This document shows, piece after piece, positions 20,401 through 30,127 of a stretch of 64,000 nucleotides of DNA. Source of the DNA: Stomoxys calcitrans (Eukaryota > Arthropoda > Insecta > Diptera > Muscidae); assembly GCF_963082655.1 (NCBI RefSeq), contig NC_081553.1, positions 153,494,941 to 153,558,940 on the forward strand. Direction: 5' to 3'. The notes below the pieces were generated by a model that was given only the letters and a program-made list of their open reading frames with translations, ran no database searches and was not told where the DNA came from. A program made the translations under genes and the position numbers. Each line of letters begins with the position of its first letter. Position 1 is the first letter of the stretch.

Positions 20401-22884
20401 TGCATGGTGAGGTAAGTAGTAGTGAGGGGTCTTGTATACGCTGTTTGGGTCTACCTTCCTCATGTGTCCTAATTCCAAATACTCTAATATGGCTGCATCA
20501 TAATGTGCTTTAATATCTGGGGTCTTAGACAACTTTTTCTCCATTCTATGAAACTGTGCCAATGCGATGTTCCTAGATGAACCGATCTCTGAACAGCTTT
20601 TAAAAGGTAAAGTTACGATATACCTCCCCGCCTCATTACGTCGTGTTGTATTTTTGTAATTATTTTCGCAATAAATATCTTCTGCTGACCTCAAAACCTT
20701 TTTTGGGGTCTCTTCCACCTCCCAAAAGCGAGTGATTATCTTTTCTAATGATGATGCACTATAAAGTGTGATTTGTCTGTCGGATTTAGGGTCTTCCGTA
20801 ATGGGTCCTCCTATGATCCACCCAAAAACGGTGTCCTGCGCTAAAAGTGATCCACAGGACTTCATAGTACCGCCTTTTGTGTATATAAGGGGTCCAATAT
20901 CTAATCCGATTAACATGTCCACGGGTCGACTTTCAAAGAATCGAGGGTCCGCGAGACTAAGGTGTGCAAAATCTCCAAATTGATTTTGCCTTAAATCGTG
21001 TGTTGGTAAATGAGAAGGTAGGGTCTTTAAGACTGGTGCCCAAACCTCCAGCTCAAAACTAGGATTTACTCGTGAGCAAAGATTGAAGACGCAAGCTTTT
21101 GTCGATGTTTCAGAAACTGCGTCGCTTAAACCTGTGACGTGAATTAAATTCTTAACTGTTGGAAGTTGTAGTTTGTTTCTAATTTTCTCTGAAATGAAAG
21201 TTGATTGTGACCCAGGATCGATGATTGCCCTGGCATCATATCTATGTCCTCTAGATTTGATTTGAACTATTGCTGTGAACAAAAGTGTCTCTTTGGGTTG
21301 CGGAGTGGGTCTGATTTCCTGAAGTGTCAAAGTCGTTGAACAAGGTGCTTCTAAACAAGGTGTGGACTGTATATTTGGCGATACCGATGGTTGTACTAGG
21401 GTGGTTAAAGCGGCAGCACTGGTACTAGGGCGTGCGTATTCGCTAACCGGTTGAGCTAGGGTGGTAGGATCAGTAGCACTGGTGCTAGGTCGTGCTTCCT
21501 GTCTACCGGGTTGAACTAAAGTGTTGAGAGCGGCAGCACTTGTGCTGGGTCGTGCTCCGTCTCGTTGGAGTGTGCCTGTTGTAGGGTACTGGGTCTGGTT
21601 GCCTTTATGTATCAAACTGTGGTGTCGTTGACTACATTCCCTACAACTAAAACGACTTTTACACTCCCTGACTCCATGATCCGAAGAAAGGCAGTTATAG
21701 CAAAGATGACTGGTCTTAACAATGTTTATTCGATCGTTGATCGACCTTTCTAGAAATTGAGGACATTCTCGCAAAGAATGATTGGATTTACAAAGTTGAC
21801 AAACCGGTTTGTTATTCTGAGCATTATAGTGTGATTGTGTGTTGTTGCTGGGTCTTGAGCCCGTGTTCTTGAAATTGGGATTTACATTTGTTTGAAAACT
21901 ATTAACTCGCTTTTCCCGCTTATCGTACTCCGATCTGGGTTGATTATATCTCGAATATTGTGGCTTGATATTGCCGACTGATTCTAGGGTCTTGAATTTA
22001 TGGGTCAAAAATACATCTAGTTGATTCCACGATGGAAGAGACGAACAATCTGCTAGGCTGCTTTCGAATTCTTCTAAAAATATTCTTGGTAGTTTGGTTG
22101 ACACAAGATAAACTAAGATTGGGTCCCATCCCCCCGTTTCTACTTCAAGGGTCTGTAAAGTTTGGGTACAACTACCTATAGTGCGCTGTAATTTCTGGAT
22201 TGTTGACGCGCTATCAACGGAAACCGAAGGTAAATTAAAAAGAGCTCGCAATTGCTCATTTACCTGCATGCGTTTATTTTCGTACCTATGAACGAGATTT
22301 CTCCACGCTATGTCGAAACCCTCATGGGTCAGTGGAACATTGGAAATTATTTCGCGGGCTTCTCCTGCTGTTTTCTGGGTTAAGTGAAACAACTTCTCGA
22401 CTTTACTTAATTTTGAATTGTTAATGTAAATTGCTGAAAATAAATCCCTAAAGGTAGGCCATTCGCGATATCCCCCTTTAAAAACATCTGTGTCACAGGG
22501 CGGCAATCTTAGAGCTGGTGAAAAATCATTAGTGTCTCGCTGTTGGGTCATCGATATTCTCTCCTGTTTTTCTTGATCTTGTTGCTCGTTAAGGGCCAAA
22601 ATTTCTCCGTTAAGAGAGCTTAAACACCGTTTATAAGTTTCTAGTGCCTGTTTGTAGCTATTTCGAAGCTTAGTTTTATCTATAGGTGTCTCATCCTTTT
22701 CCGGAATGCGATCCCTACAATCTAAGTATGCCTTCTTGATTTGATCCCATAAAGAATTGAGTTCTACCCGCGTGATTTCTAACGAATGTATATTATCATC
22801 CGACTTAGCCGCGGAGTAAACGGTCTCAAAATCCACTAAATCATCCACACAGTTTACAAATCTTTCGCGTAAATTCTTATCCAT
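17434..22884 (-). CDS. BEL/Pao Gag-Pol polyprotein
   Basis: 1816 uninterrupted codons. Gag: an N-terminal helical part, then a BEL-type Gag domain (about 115-290, with the CDTDVFKGGYREWPTFRDLF motif) and three zinc knuckles (about 365-440). A Pro/Ser/Thr-rich linker with three near-repeats (ARPSTSA) spans about 440-510. Protease: DPGSQSTF with catalytic Asp556. Reverse transcriptase: YRQILVDPNQTAFQRI, FGINCAPF and YVDD at 962-965. RNase H: HGFCDASESAYAA onward. Integrase: an HHCC zinc region (SMHGGNQ...CRVC) and D1516, D1582 (YSDNGKNF), E1635 (LWEAGVKSF). The C-terminal DUF5641-like domain includes GDLVVIRDERYPTEWKLGRV. All key residues are present, so this copy could be functional. The start is the first ATG of the frame after the long leader. 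Confidence 0.95.
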   Translation of the reverse strand: MDKNLRERFVNCVDDLVDFETVYSAAKSDDNIHSLEITRVELNSLWDQIKKAYLDCRDRIPEKDETPIDKTKLRNSYKQALETYKRCLSSLNGEILALNEQQDQEKQERISMTQQRDTNDFSPALRLPPCDTDVFKGGYREWPTFRDLFSAIYINNSKLSKVEKLFHLTQKTAGEAREIISNVPLTHEGFDIAWRNLVHRYENKRMQVNEQLRALFNLPSVSVDSASTIQKLQRTIGSCTQTLQTLEVETGGWDPILVYLVSTKLPRIFLEEFESSLADCSSLPSWNQLDVFLTHKFKTLESVGNIKPQYSRYNQPRSEYDKREKRVNSFQTNVNPNFKNTGSRPSNNTQSHYNAQNNKPVCQLCKSNHSLRECPQFLERSINDRINIVKTSHLCYNCLSSDHGVRECKSRFSCRECSQRHHSLIHKGNQTQYPTTGTLQRDGARPSTSAAALNTLVQPGRQEARPSTSATDPTTLAQPVSEYARPSTSAAALTTLVQPSVSPNIQSTPCLEAPCSTTLTLQEIRPTPQPKETLLFTAIVQIKSRGHRYDARAIIDPGSQSTFISEKIRNKLQLPTVKNLIHVTGLSDAVSETSTKACVFNLCSRVNPSFELEVWAPVLKTLPSHLPTHDLRQNQFGDFAHLSLADPRFFESRPVDMLIGLDIGPLIYTKGGTMKSCGSLLAQDTVFGWIIGGPITEDPKSDRQITLYSASSLEKIITRFWEVEETPKKVLRSAEDIYCENNYKNTTRRNEAGRYIVTLPFKSCSEIGSSRNIALAQFHRMEKKLSKTPDIKAHYDAAILEYLELGHMRKVDPNSVYKTPHYYLPHHAVIKPDRVTTKLRVVFNASSPTSNKKSLNDILHTGPILQQDLVVQVLNWRFFKYVFNADVTKMYRQILVDPNQTAFQRILFRKSENHPIEDYELLTVTFGINCAPFLAIRTLLQLAEDVKDSHPLGSRIIKENLYVDDVLAGGHSIEEATAARKELASALESAGFRLRKWASNDTRLLKDLNEDMLLPIDWLNISEASSTKTLGIRWNISGDNFTFTAPTVEEKQMSTKREVLSTIARFFDPCGWLAPVIVVAKLIMQQVWLDKVEWDDSLKPVTQMNWNNFVRGSHSIDTVSIPRWVRFTPASIVEIHGFCDASESAYAATIYIRVEHIDKTVDTFLLAAKTRVAPVKKISLPRLELCGAVMLSRLANAIVPKLRLSKFTTHFWTDSTIVLAWLQKPPCSWSAFVGNRVSEILENVGGEHWKHVDSEYNPADVASRGCSPDDLISHNLWWTGPQWLKLPHDQWPQDRVNTDTNLEAKQVKVFATGTFDDPLTRFSSLARAYRVLSYAVRFWRNTGSTRSSLKISSQEITSPELIDTKMRLIVATQKHYFVEEYSSLTQKKRLSPRSSLLPFNPFIDRKGVIRSNGRLVQSPALTYSERHPILIPYDSRFALLLVEFVHKVSMHGGNQLMTRLIRTEFWIFRLKQLIKKVIHNCRVCTLYRLKTQTQIMSSLPPERTTLSRPFTNTGVDFAGPFGIKSLTARACLITKGYICIFVCFATKAIHLEATSDLSTQSFLAALARFIGRRGCPEKIYSDNGKNFIGAAEMLKKDQKEFMKSLQSSAIQQHAHQNLEWKFIPPGAPHMGGLWEAGVKSFKIHLKKSMPKMNFTFEELSTILARIEACLNSRPLSPASEDPNDLAPLTPAHFLIGSSLLTPAEPDISEEDITLANRWKRLKIISQNFCQRWKSEYLNELHRRYKWKYQQDNIQVNDLVVIRDERYPTEWKLGRVFKTYPGVDQNTRVVDIRTSNGIVSRPITKIVKLFSDTPSNS

Positions 22885-25121
22885 TTTGTAATTGGCTTGT
22901 ATATGTTTTAAATAGGGTCAAAAAACTATAAAACCAAGGAAAATTTTACAACAAAATGTCCAAAAAAAAAACTGGTTATTTGTAGAAATCAAATCTATTT
23001 CAAAAAAACCTAATGCGAGAAAAAAAAATGTGTGTCTTGATGATGGGTCAAATATCTAAGGGTCAAACCTGAAACTTTTTACAAAATTCGTAATAAATGT
23101 TTTATCTGGGTCACTAGAAAAAAAAAAACAGGTTAATATTTCTGATGATATCGATTATACAATAGCCGCAAAAAATTGTAAGAAAAATTTTCCTTTCAAA
23201 TCGCAATACACCAGCAATTTAATTCCGCTCGAATTAAAGTTGCAAAAAAAATTTATTTTTCTCCAAAAAAAATTAAACTTTCACTTTTCAAAATTTGGCA
23301 TACAGAACTAGATGATTCTTTACAATAATACTGCTTTGACTCGTTGGGTCAATTTGCTTTCTGTATAAAAAACAACAAAGGATTGCACAAACAACCACAG
23401 TCCTTTCCGACCGTTTCCACTTAAATTTGTGCAATAGAATGAAGTTTTAAAATTTCGAAGACAAATGAGGCCAGCACGCAATATTATTTTCGTTATTTAT
23501 CACACAAAAACAATTCTTGATAAAAAAAAACTTCTTCTTTTCTAAAAGCACTTCGATTTTTCTTAGACACTTTTCCTTTTCTTTATAAAAAATTTCAACA
23601 AAAAATCTCGTGGATGTCTGTCCCGAAAATCCTACACACTGCCTTGAAAGTAGGGTCTGCTATATTGGGTCAAATTCACTTGGATCAAATTAATTTGGGT
23701 CAAAATTAATTGGGTCAAAATTTATCAGACAACCGAATTAGCGATTCATAATCAGAAAACGATCAAAAACAATATTAAAGTACGCTGGGTAAATGTATGA
23801 ACTTTTCCTTTTTTGAAAAAAAGGTTATGTATGACGTAATACCCAAGCGCTCTTTAATAGAAAAACAAAATGGTACTCACTTTGAAGCTTCTTTTTTGAT
23901 GTGTGTGTATGTGTGTGTGTGTGTAGGTGGGCGCTTGGCTTGGGTCCAGAATTGTGTGTTGGCGCCTTTTGCAATTTTTGTAGCTTTGTGTCGTTAGAGT
24001 CTTGGATTTTGTTGTTTTAGTGTTTTTGATTTGATGAAGTTTTGGGAATTTAACCGTTGTAGCGGGTTTTTCCGTTTTTATCCCAGAGCGTAGATTTTTT
24101 GTTTTTGTGTTTTTACACGGAACGCACGAATTTGATTTTGTTGGGGTTTTTTGAAAATGCACAATATTTTATGTGTGATAGAAAAAGAAAGAATTAGTTT
24201 GGGATAAAATTTACAAATTTATCGAGCAACCCATAATTCTGTTTTAACACTCTAATTTGTTTTTTAAGTTAAAATACTGAAAAATTTATGATTTTTAGAG
24301 AAAAAAAATTTTTCAAAATATGTAGAAAAAATTAACATAAATTTTGGGTTGGACGATAAATTGTTAAATTTTTCAATTTTTTAGCTCTTTTTTTCAATTT
24401 AACACAAAGAAACTTCTTTAAACAATTTAAAAATTTTTGATTTTTATAATTTTTTTTTGAAATTCCACTTTTTTCCACTTCTGTTCCACTGTGCGGGTCA
24501 CTTTACGTTTTTTGGGTCTTTTGCACACTTCTTTTTTGATTTACCACAACTTCTAATGATTTTGGGGTCAATTTTTTGCACATTAAAATTTAATTAATTA
24601 TTTTTATTTTTACACGGGTCACCCTGTTAATTTAATTAGTTTTTGTTTTATTTGAGTCTTTATGTACTTTAATTGTCACTTTGCAATTTGGTTATTATTT
24701 TCTTTTGTTATTTCGTTTTGATCTTCATTTGGTTGGAATATTTTATCAAATTTTCAATAAAATAAATGCCACAACCAAACGAAGAACACTGAGAGCCGCT
24801 ATATATTTTTTAATTTGTGATTTGTGTATTATTTTGTTTTCAATAAATTGCCAAAACTGATCTTTTATGTGTTTTGATATTTTTGTGTTGGCCGTCCGTC
24901 CATACGTGTATGTATGTACGGTTGTGTGTAACCAACCCTTTTTTCGCACTTTTCTCTATTTCATTTGCTTTTAATTGTTGGGTCACTGCACTTTTGTTGT
25001 TGCGAATTTTTTTGTGTTTCGGTCACTGGGTTTTTTGAAATGAAAATGAATTATTTTTGGGCACAAAACAGAAAAATTTTTTTGATTTTTGGTTTTTTAA
25101 TTATTTAAAAAAACCACTTAT
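22885..25121 (-). other. BEL 5' untranslated leader
   Basis: 2.2 kb between the primer site and the Gag-Pol ATG. Very AT-rich with homopolymer runs, a GT microsatellite near 23898-23926, and repeated GGGTCA words on the plus strand (for example 23665, 23695 and 23711, each followed by AA or AT). No long open frame. It probably holds packaging and dimerisation signals; this is inference from position only. Confidence 0.7.
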
Positions 25122-25137
25122 CCGGTTCGAAGGACCA
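25122..25137 (-). other. Primer binding site, tRNA-Tyr
   Basis: On the element strand the site begins TGGTCCTTCGAACCGG two bases after the 5' LTR. Its complement CCGGTTCGAAGGACCA fits the 3' end of an insect tRNA-Tyr, whose 5' acceptor strand CCTTCGA pairs with TCGAAGG. The same 16-mer recurs at 60535-60550 in another element. Confidence 0.85.
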
Positions 25138-25139
25138 AA

Positions 25140-26022
25140 TGTTGGGGGTCAAACTAAGGGTTTTGCCTTTCGAAATAAAAAATCAGAGGGAGAATTAGGT
25201 TTAAAATTCAATGCTGTTGTAATGGTTTATTGTGTTTGTTGCTCATTTCATTATTTATAAGTAGTAAATCGAATTCAGTCTTTTGTTGTAGGTAAATTTA
25301 GATAGACAATTGTACATGTAGCATTAAGTAGTTAATTTCTTTTAGGATGAAGTAGCACAATTTATTCTTAGTTTAAGTAGCGAATTTTAACTATAGTTTT
25401 GGATAGGAAATTTTAACTTTAGCTTTAAGTAGGAAAATTTAATTTTAGAGGGTAAGTAGGTTATTTCACATTTTGATTTTGGGTCTAAGGATATAGGAAT
25501 TGGTTGATGGTGTGTAGAGTGGCCCGCACTTGTGTTTATTTTTGGTGTCCCGCACTTTGATGGTTTAACCATGTGTTGTGTTGATTTTGGGTCTTCTTGT
25601 GGGTTTATGTTGTATCTTAGTGTCTTCTTCACGTCTGAAAATTGAGTTTGTTAATTTTTGTTTCACTGTTTGTAATGTTCTTTTCTTTAACGATTGTTTA
25701 TATGTATATATGTAAGATCACTTTTTTGCTTTTCACTTCACTTGGGTTCACTTTGAGGGGGAGCGAATACGATGCGCGGGTTTGAGATTTAAAAGCGAGA
25801 CTGATCTTTTTTTGGTTGTTGCTTGTCACTTGGACCCCGCGAAAACGGTCAACTTTCCAAGCTACAAGCAACAATTCCAGGTAAACAAATATGAAGTCAA
25901 GGCGGAATCAGCGATTAAGAACTTACTTCAATGTACCGTTATGCACAGTGGGTCATGTGCATACGTGAACGCATGTCTGCACATGGGTGCACATGACTTC
26001 ATGTTCAAACGTACTTTGAACA
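25140..26022 (-). repeat. BEL element 5' LTR
   Basis: 883 bp, virtually identical to 15532-16414. Next to the tRNA-Tyr site on its inner (left) side, which makes it the 5' LTR for the minus-strand element. The outer edge is followed by the AACAT duplication. Confidence 0.93.
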
Positions 26023-26027
26023 AACAT

Positions 26028-26339
26028 AATAATCGTAATAAAATTAGATTAAAGTTATTTTCAATGTTTTTTTGCTTCATTAGGGGGTGGAATAATCAAT
26101 AACGGTTTGGTATCAAAACCAATAACGGTCTGGTTCTAAAACCAATAACAGATTGGTATTAAAACCAATATCTGTTCGGCAATAAGGCTAGTACCAAACG
26201 GTACTAATCATTTTATGTTTCATCCATACCATCCGGTATAGTTTTTGTAACATACGGTGTTGCTTTACTATCAATACTGTATGGTACTGAAATAAGCACG
26301 TTTGGTATCAACTTTTCTCTGGGTGCAGGTGACACCGGT
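26028..26339 (+). repeat. Right half of the element interrupted by BEL
   Basis: Continues 15046-15531 across the BEL insertion. It is rich in repeated 'ggtattaaaaccaataa' phrases (26105-26170), 'ggtactaatc' and 'accatccggtatag', and ends with GGTATCAACTTTTCTCTGGGTG. No coding frame was seen. Confidence 0.35.
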
Positions 26340-26344
26340 GGGAG

Positions 26345-26438
26345 GTTTGTGATTTTGCTATGTCAAAACTAATCAGAACCGTTGCTTTGTTTCCAACATC
26401 CCCAAGTAATCGACTGCAGGAAAGCAGTACATCAGAAA
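26345..26438 (+). pseudogene. RTE LINE fragment, left side of the hAT insertion
   Basis: 'aatcgactgcaggaaagcagtacatcagaaa' leads into the hAT element, and the same RTE coding context resumes at 31597. 'caaaactaatcagaaccgttgctttg' (26366-26392) is the inverse of 10875-10902, another RTE-flanking segment. Small and dead. Confidence 0.45.
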
Positions 26439-26454
26439 TAGAGATGTGCGCTTG

Positions 26455-26730
26455 AGTGATTTTTCACTCACGCTCACAAGACAAAAATTTTCCTCACGCA
26501 CGACTCACGGAAAATTTGCGAATCACGATTGAAAAAATTTCTTTTCCACAAGTTAAAAAATATTTTTTTTGGAAACGTCAGCGAAAACTAAGAGAAAAAT
26601 TTTACTCACGCACGATTCACGGAAAAAAATCACGACTTACGGAAAATTTGCGAATCACGGTTGAAAAAATATTTTTCCAAAAGTTAAAAATTTTTTTTTT
26701 TGGAAACGTCGGCGAAAACTAAGATAAAAA
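26455..26730 (+). repeat. Two subterminal repeats of the hAT-like element
   Basis: A unit of about 140-150 bp ('cacgcacgactcacggaaaatttgcgaatcacg.ttgaaaaaat...ggaaacgtc.gcgaaaactaag') occurs twice in tandem at about 26470-26600 and 26605-26725. Confidence 0.7.
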
Positions 26731-27029
26731 TAGACGAAAAAGTAGTACTCTGCTTATAGTTAGGGAAATGGCGTAAAATATTATATTAGAAAAAAAAAAA
26801 ATATATAAATATAGAAAACAATAAGTGTAGATAGAAAAGTGTTTTTTTTATCTATTTTTTTATTTATTTCATATAAGATAAACAAATTGATATTAGATAA
26901 ACAAATTTGACATTTCATTATAAATTACGTCCCACGAAGCATTAAATAGCTTGTTTGTGAGAATAAGTTAAGATCTGTGATGTTATTACATAGGTTGGCC
27001 AAATTGCCTGTATACTTCATTGTTTTTGG

Positions 27030-27614
27030 TTAATTATTTAAGTAATATTCTTTGATTAATTTGGTTCTAATATTGTAATTTCTTTCCTTGGTTATATTTG
27101 TTGGAATTTCGTTGATGATAGTAGGTAGTGTCACAGATAGTGAGTATTTGCCATAATCGTTCTTGAATTTCGGCACCATATATTTGCCTTCGATTTTTCT
27201 TCGTGTATTTTGGTTGTGATTTATTTTCTTCGCTAAACTGCCATCATCCATGAATTCTCTAACTACAGTGATGCAATAGATTTCCTTTATATTAAGTATT
27301 CCCAGATTTTGAAAGATTGGGTTTATTGAGTTTGTATTGATTTGTTGTGTTTTGTTTTGCATTTTTTTGTTTATGAGTTTCACTATCCGGGTTTGCGCGG
27401 TTTGAATGAGCCTGCAACATCTCGCATTCTCCCATGCTGTGACCCCATGACGAAGATGTGACTCGACTAATGAAAAATAGGCCTGTTTTATCACATGATA
27501 TGGAGCACAGTTACCGAGATGATATAGTGCGTAGGCTGATTGTCGTAGTTTCTTTTGCAGTTGCTGTATATGTATGTACTTTCCATTTAAAACCGTCGTC
27601 CAAATGAACTCCAA
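27030..27614 (-). CDS. LINE ORF2, C-terminal part (frameshifted)
   Basis: Continuation of the 27511-29958 frame after a frameshift near 27590. It carries the post-palm region: KLRQSAYALYHLGNCAPYHV, AYFSLVESHLRHGVTAWENA (the conserved S-H-L-x-Y-G-like motif) and the C-terminal block MVPKFKNDYGKYSLSVTLPT. In the intact protein this would be joined to the RT domain. The first 30 codons listed overlap the other frame and are not real. Confidence 0.8.
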   Translation of the reverse strand: MEFIWTTVLNGKYIHIQQLQKKLRQSAYALYHLGNCAPYHVIKQAYFSLVESHLRHGVTAWENARCCRLIQTAQTRIVKLINKKMQNKTQQINTNSINPIFQNLGILNIKEIYCITVVREFMDDGSLAKKINHNQNTRRKIEGKYMVPKFKNDYGKYSLSVTLPTIINEIPTNITKERNYNIRTKLIKEYYLNN

Positions 27615-29958
27615 GGTATTTATAGGTTTCCACTAGCTCGAGTTCTGTACTGCATTTGCCATTGCACTTGTCATGTAAGCTAACTGCATTGCAATTTTTA
27701 TGTAGACATTCTGTGTCGTGATATATGATATGAATATTTGATTTTGGTATACTTTTTGGTCTGATGTGCATTACTTTGGTTTTAGATGAGTTTATGATTA
27801 AGCCGCTATCGTAACACCATCTAGTGATTATATCCAGCTCGTTTTGCAGCGTTTTTATTGCAGTATTCAATGACTTGTTGCATACTACAATGGCTGTATC
27901 GTCTGCGTATGTGAACGCGGTGCTGTTTTTAAGTTGACGTACCATCTCATTTGAGTAGATGATGTACAGGATTGGACCAAGTTTCGAACATTGTGGTACA
28001 CCGTATGGAGCATTCAACATACTACTGCTTGTGTTACTTATTTTAACAGAAAACGATCTGGATGAGAGGTTGTCTGCAAACCACCTTAATGTGAGTCCTC
28101 TGATACCGCTCCTTTCGAGCATTTCTATCAATTTATCATGAGGCAATGTGTCAAAGGCCTTGCTAAAGTCGATGAATAACGCTAAGCAATTGTTGTTTTG
28201 GTCCAGTGATTCATTGATGTGATTAGCGAAGTAACCCAGGAGTTGTTTTATATTTTTTCCTTTTTGGAACCCATACTGCTGTTTGTTTATGATGTTGTAT
28301 TTCTTTAAAAAACTGTTTAGTCTTCTTACAATGATTTCCTCTAATACTTTTTCAACGACTGGTAGAATAGCTATCGGTCGATAGTTATTGTAATCTGTTT
28401 TTTCGCCGCTCTTAAAAATTAGTCTTATAATGGATTGTTTCATTATGTTTAGTATGGACGATTCACTAATACTTCCATTAATAAGTTTTGTTATTATTGG
28501 TGTTAACAAATTGGCATGGTTTTTTAAGTCCACTGCTTGTATATTATCTATTCCTGCACTTTTTCTTATATTCAAGGTCTTCAGTATGTTATTAATTTCT
28601 TCTTCAGTCGCGTATTCTATATAAAGTGAGTTGTTGATTATACATTCCGCGTTTGCATTTAATGTGGTTATTGAGCATGAGTGTACTATTTTTAGAACAT
28701 TTTCATTGAATTTTAGGGCAAAGTTTTCGGTTATATCTTTTAGTGATTCATCTTTAAAGTTCCTTTTTATTGTATCATTTAAGTTTTCCGTCTTCTTACC
28801 GGTGATTTTATTGATGATTTGCCAAGTACCTCGTATATTGTTTCGATTTATTAAAAATTGGCGATAATAATAATCATTTTTAGCTTTGGTTATTGTTTTA
28901 TTTAGTTTATTATTGAAATTTTTGTATATTTTTTCGTTTGTTTTGTTTTTTGTCCATTTTTTATATAAATGGTTTTTTATACTACAACATTTTAATATAT
29001 GCTCATTGAGCCAAGGGTGTGGATTTCTTTTTTTATGTTTTGTTTGTTGGCTTGTTGAATTTGTATAGATATCATTGAATGTTTTGTAGATATTGTTGAA
29101 CAGTTCATTTGTATTATTGGATGAAATGATTATTCGTTCCCAGTCTGTGTCATTTATTTGTTGGTTGACTTTGGAGATGTTAATCGTAGAAGTTTCGTTT
29201 GTCTGTCTGTCTTGTGTGTGATTCAATGACGATTTTGTTTCGTCAACGCTTCCAAATATTGCAAAATGATCCGATATATCTATTCTAATTATTGCTGCAT
29301 AAGCTTGAACAAATTGTTTATCCCACCTTGCGAATAAATGGTCAATACATGTCATTGATTGATTGCTATTGTCTTCTCTGGTAACTTCGTTTATCATACA
29401 CTGTAAGCCATAGGATGATAGGATATTTAAGTAGTTGCTTGTAGTATTATTGTTTTTCTTTATATCAATATTTACATCACCCGTAATTATTAATTTATTC
29501 TGTCTATTAATTCCATATAAGAGTTTTTCTAATTCTTGTAAAAATGTTTTAACCTTCTTATTAGGTGGCCGATATATTGGTATGATTGTGGTTTTATTAT
29601 TCTTTGTTGTTGTAATATTAATTTGTGTTACTTCTGCCGATTCCATTTTGATTTGTATTTCTTTATATAGTATATCACTTCGTATATATATTGCAGTTCC
29701 ACCACCTTTTCCTTCCCTGTTTCGGAATATTGCATTGAAACCATCGATTAAATAATATTGATTTTCATCATCACAAATATTTGTTTCAGTTAATATTATT
29801 ATTTGAACTTTATTGATTATTTTCCATATATTGGTTATGAAAGCCAGAAAATTTTTCCTTAATGACCTAATATTTAGATGTATCAACGACATACTATAAT
29901 TCAGATATTTCGTGTCCATGTCGTTAAAACTATTTAATATTTCCTCAGTATAATTCAT
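27511..29958 (-). CDS. LINE ORF2: endonuclease and reverse transcriptase
   Basis: 815 codons. The N-terminal apurinic-type endonuclease has HLNIRSLRKN, ILTETNICD, GGGTAIYIR, TGDVNID and a final SDHFAIF motif. The reverse transcriptase follows with SIIRLIFKSGEK, NNYRPIAILPVVEKVLE, QYGFQKGK, LFIDFSKAFDTL, GVPQCSKLGPILYIIYSNEM and FTYADDTAIV (YADD active site). Catalytic residues look intact. The frame is lost near its C-terminal end (27590), so this copy is probably inactive by a single indel. Motif style fits the CR1/Jockey group. The Ser-Cys variation (PQCSKLGP where PQGSxLGP is usual) is a substitution in a conserved Gly position. Confidence 0.9.
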   Translation of the reverse strand: MNYTEEILNSFNDMDTKYLNYSMSLIHLNIRSLRKNFLAFITNIWKIINKVQIIILTETNICDDENQYYLIDGFNAIFRNREGKGGGTAIYIRSDILYKEIQIKMESAEVTQINITTTKNNKTTIIPIYRPPNKKVKTFLQELEKLLYGINRQNKLIITGDVNIDIKKNNNTTSNYLNILSSYGLQCMINEVTREDNSNQSMTCIDHLFARWDKQFVQAYAAIIRIDISDHFAIFGSVDETKSSLNHTQDRQTNETSTINISKVNQQINDTDWERIIISSNNTNELFNNIYKTFNDIYTNSTSQQTKHKKRNPHPWLNEHILKCCSIKNHLYKKWTKNKTNEKIYKNFNNKLNKTITKAKNDYYYRQFLINRNNIRGTWQIINKITGKKTENLNDTIKRNFKDESLKDITENFALKFNENVLKIVHSCSITTLNANAECIINNSLYIEYATEEEINNILKTLNIRKSAGIDNIQAVDLKNHANLLTPIITKLINGSISESSILNIMKQSIIRLIFKSGEKTDYNNYRPIAILPVVEKVLEEIIVRRLNSFLKKYNIINKQQYGFQKGKNIKQLLGYFANHINESLDQNNNCLALFIDFSKAFDTLPHDKLIEMLERSGIRGLTLRWFADNLSSRSFSVKISNTSSSMLNAPYGVPQCSKLGPILYIIYSNEMVRQLKNSTAFTYADDTAIVVCNKSLNTAIKTLQNELDIITRWCYDSGLIINSSKTKVMHIRPKSIPKSNIHIIYHDTECLHKNCNAVSLHDKCNGKCSTELELVETYKYLGVHLDDGFKWKVHTYTATAKETTTISLRTISSR

Positions 29959-30127
29959 TTCAATTTCTTTATAATTTCAGATATATTTATTTCAAGATTT
30001 TATTTATTAGTGCTTTGTTGTGGCTAGGGTTGTTACTAGTCTCTGTAGATAGTCTTTTATTTTTTTGTTTAAATTTGGAAGCTTTTTCTTTTATAAACTT
30101 TACGATATATACACATATGTTTTTACT

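Larger units (their letters stand above)
15532..26022 (-). mobile_element. Complete BEL/Pao LTR retrotransposon
   Basis: 10,491 bp on the minus strand. The LTRs (15532-16414 and 25140-26022, both 883 bp) start TGTTGGGGG and end TTGAACA on the plus strand. A perfect 5-bp duplication AACAT flanks it (15527-15531 and 26023-26027). The parts in element order are: 5' LTR (right), tRNA-Tyr primer site, 2.2-kb leader, 1816-codon Gag-Pol, 312-codon downstream ORF, polypurine tract, 3' LTR (left). The LTRs differ at only one position that I noticed (15792 t versus 25392-region a), so the insertion is young and may be capable of movement. Confidence 0.95.

Noticed and set aside
25921..25926. Donor-like GTAAGT in the BEL 5' LTR as start of a subgenomic intron
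   Set aside because: Only about 100 bp from the outer LTR end, so it may lie in untranscribed U3; kept only as a side remark, not called as a feature.
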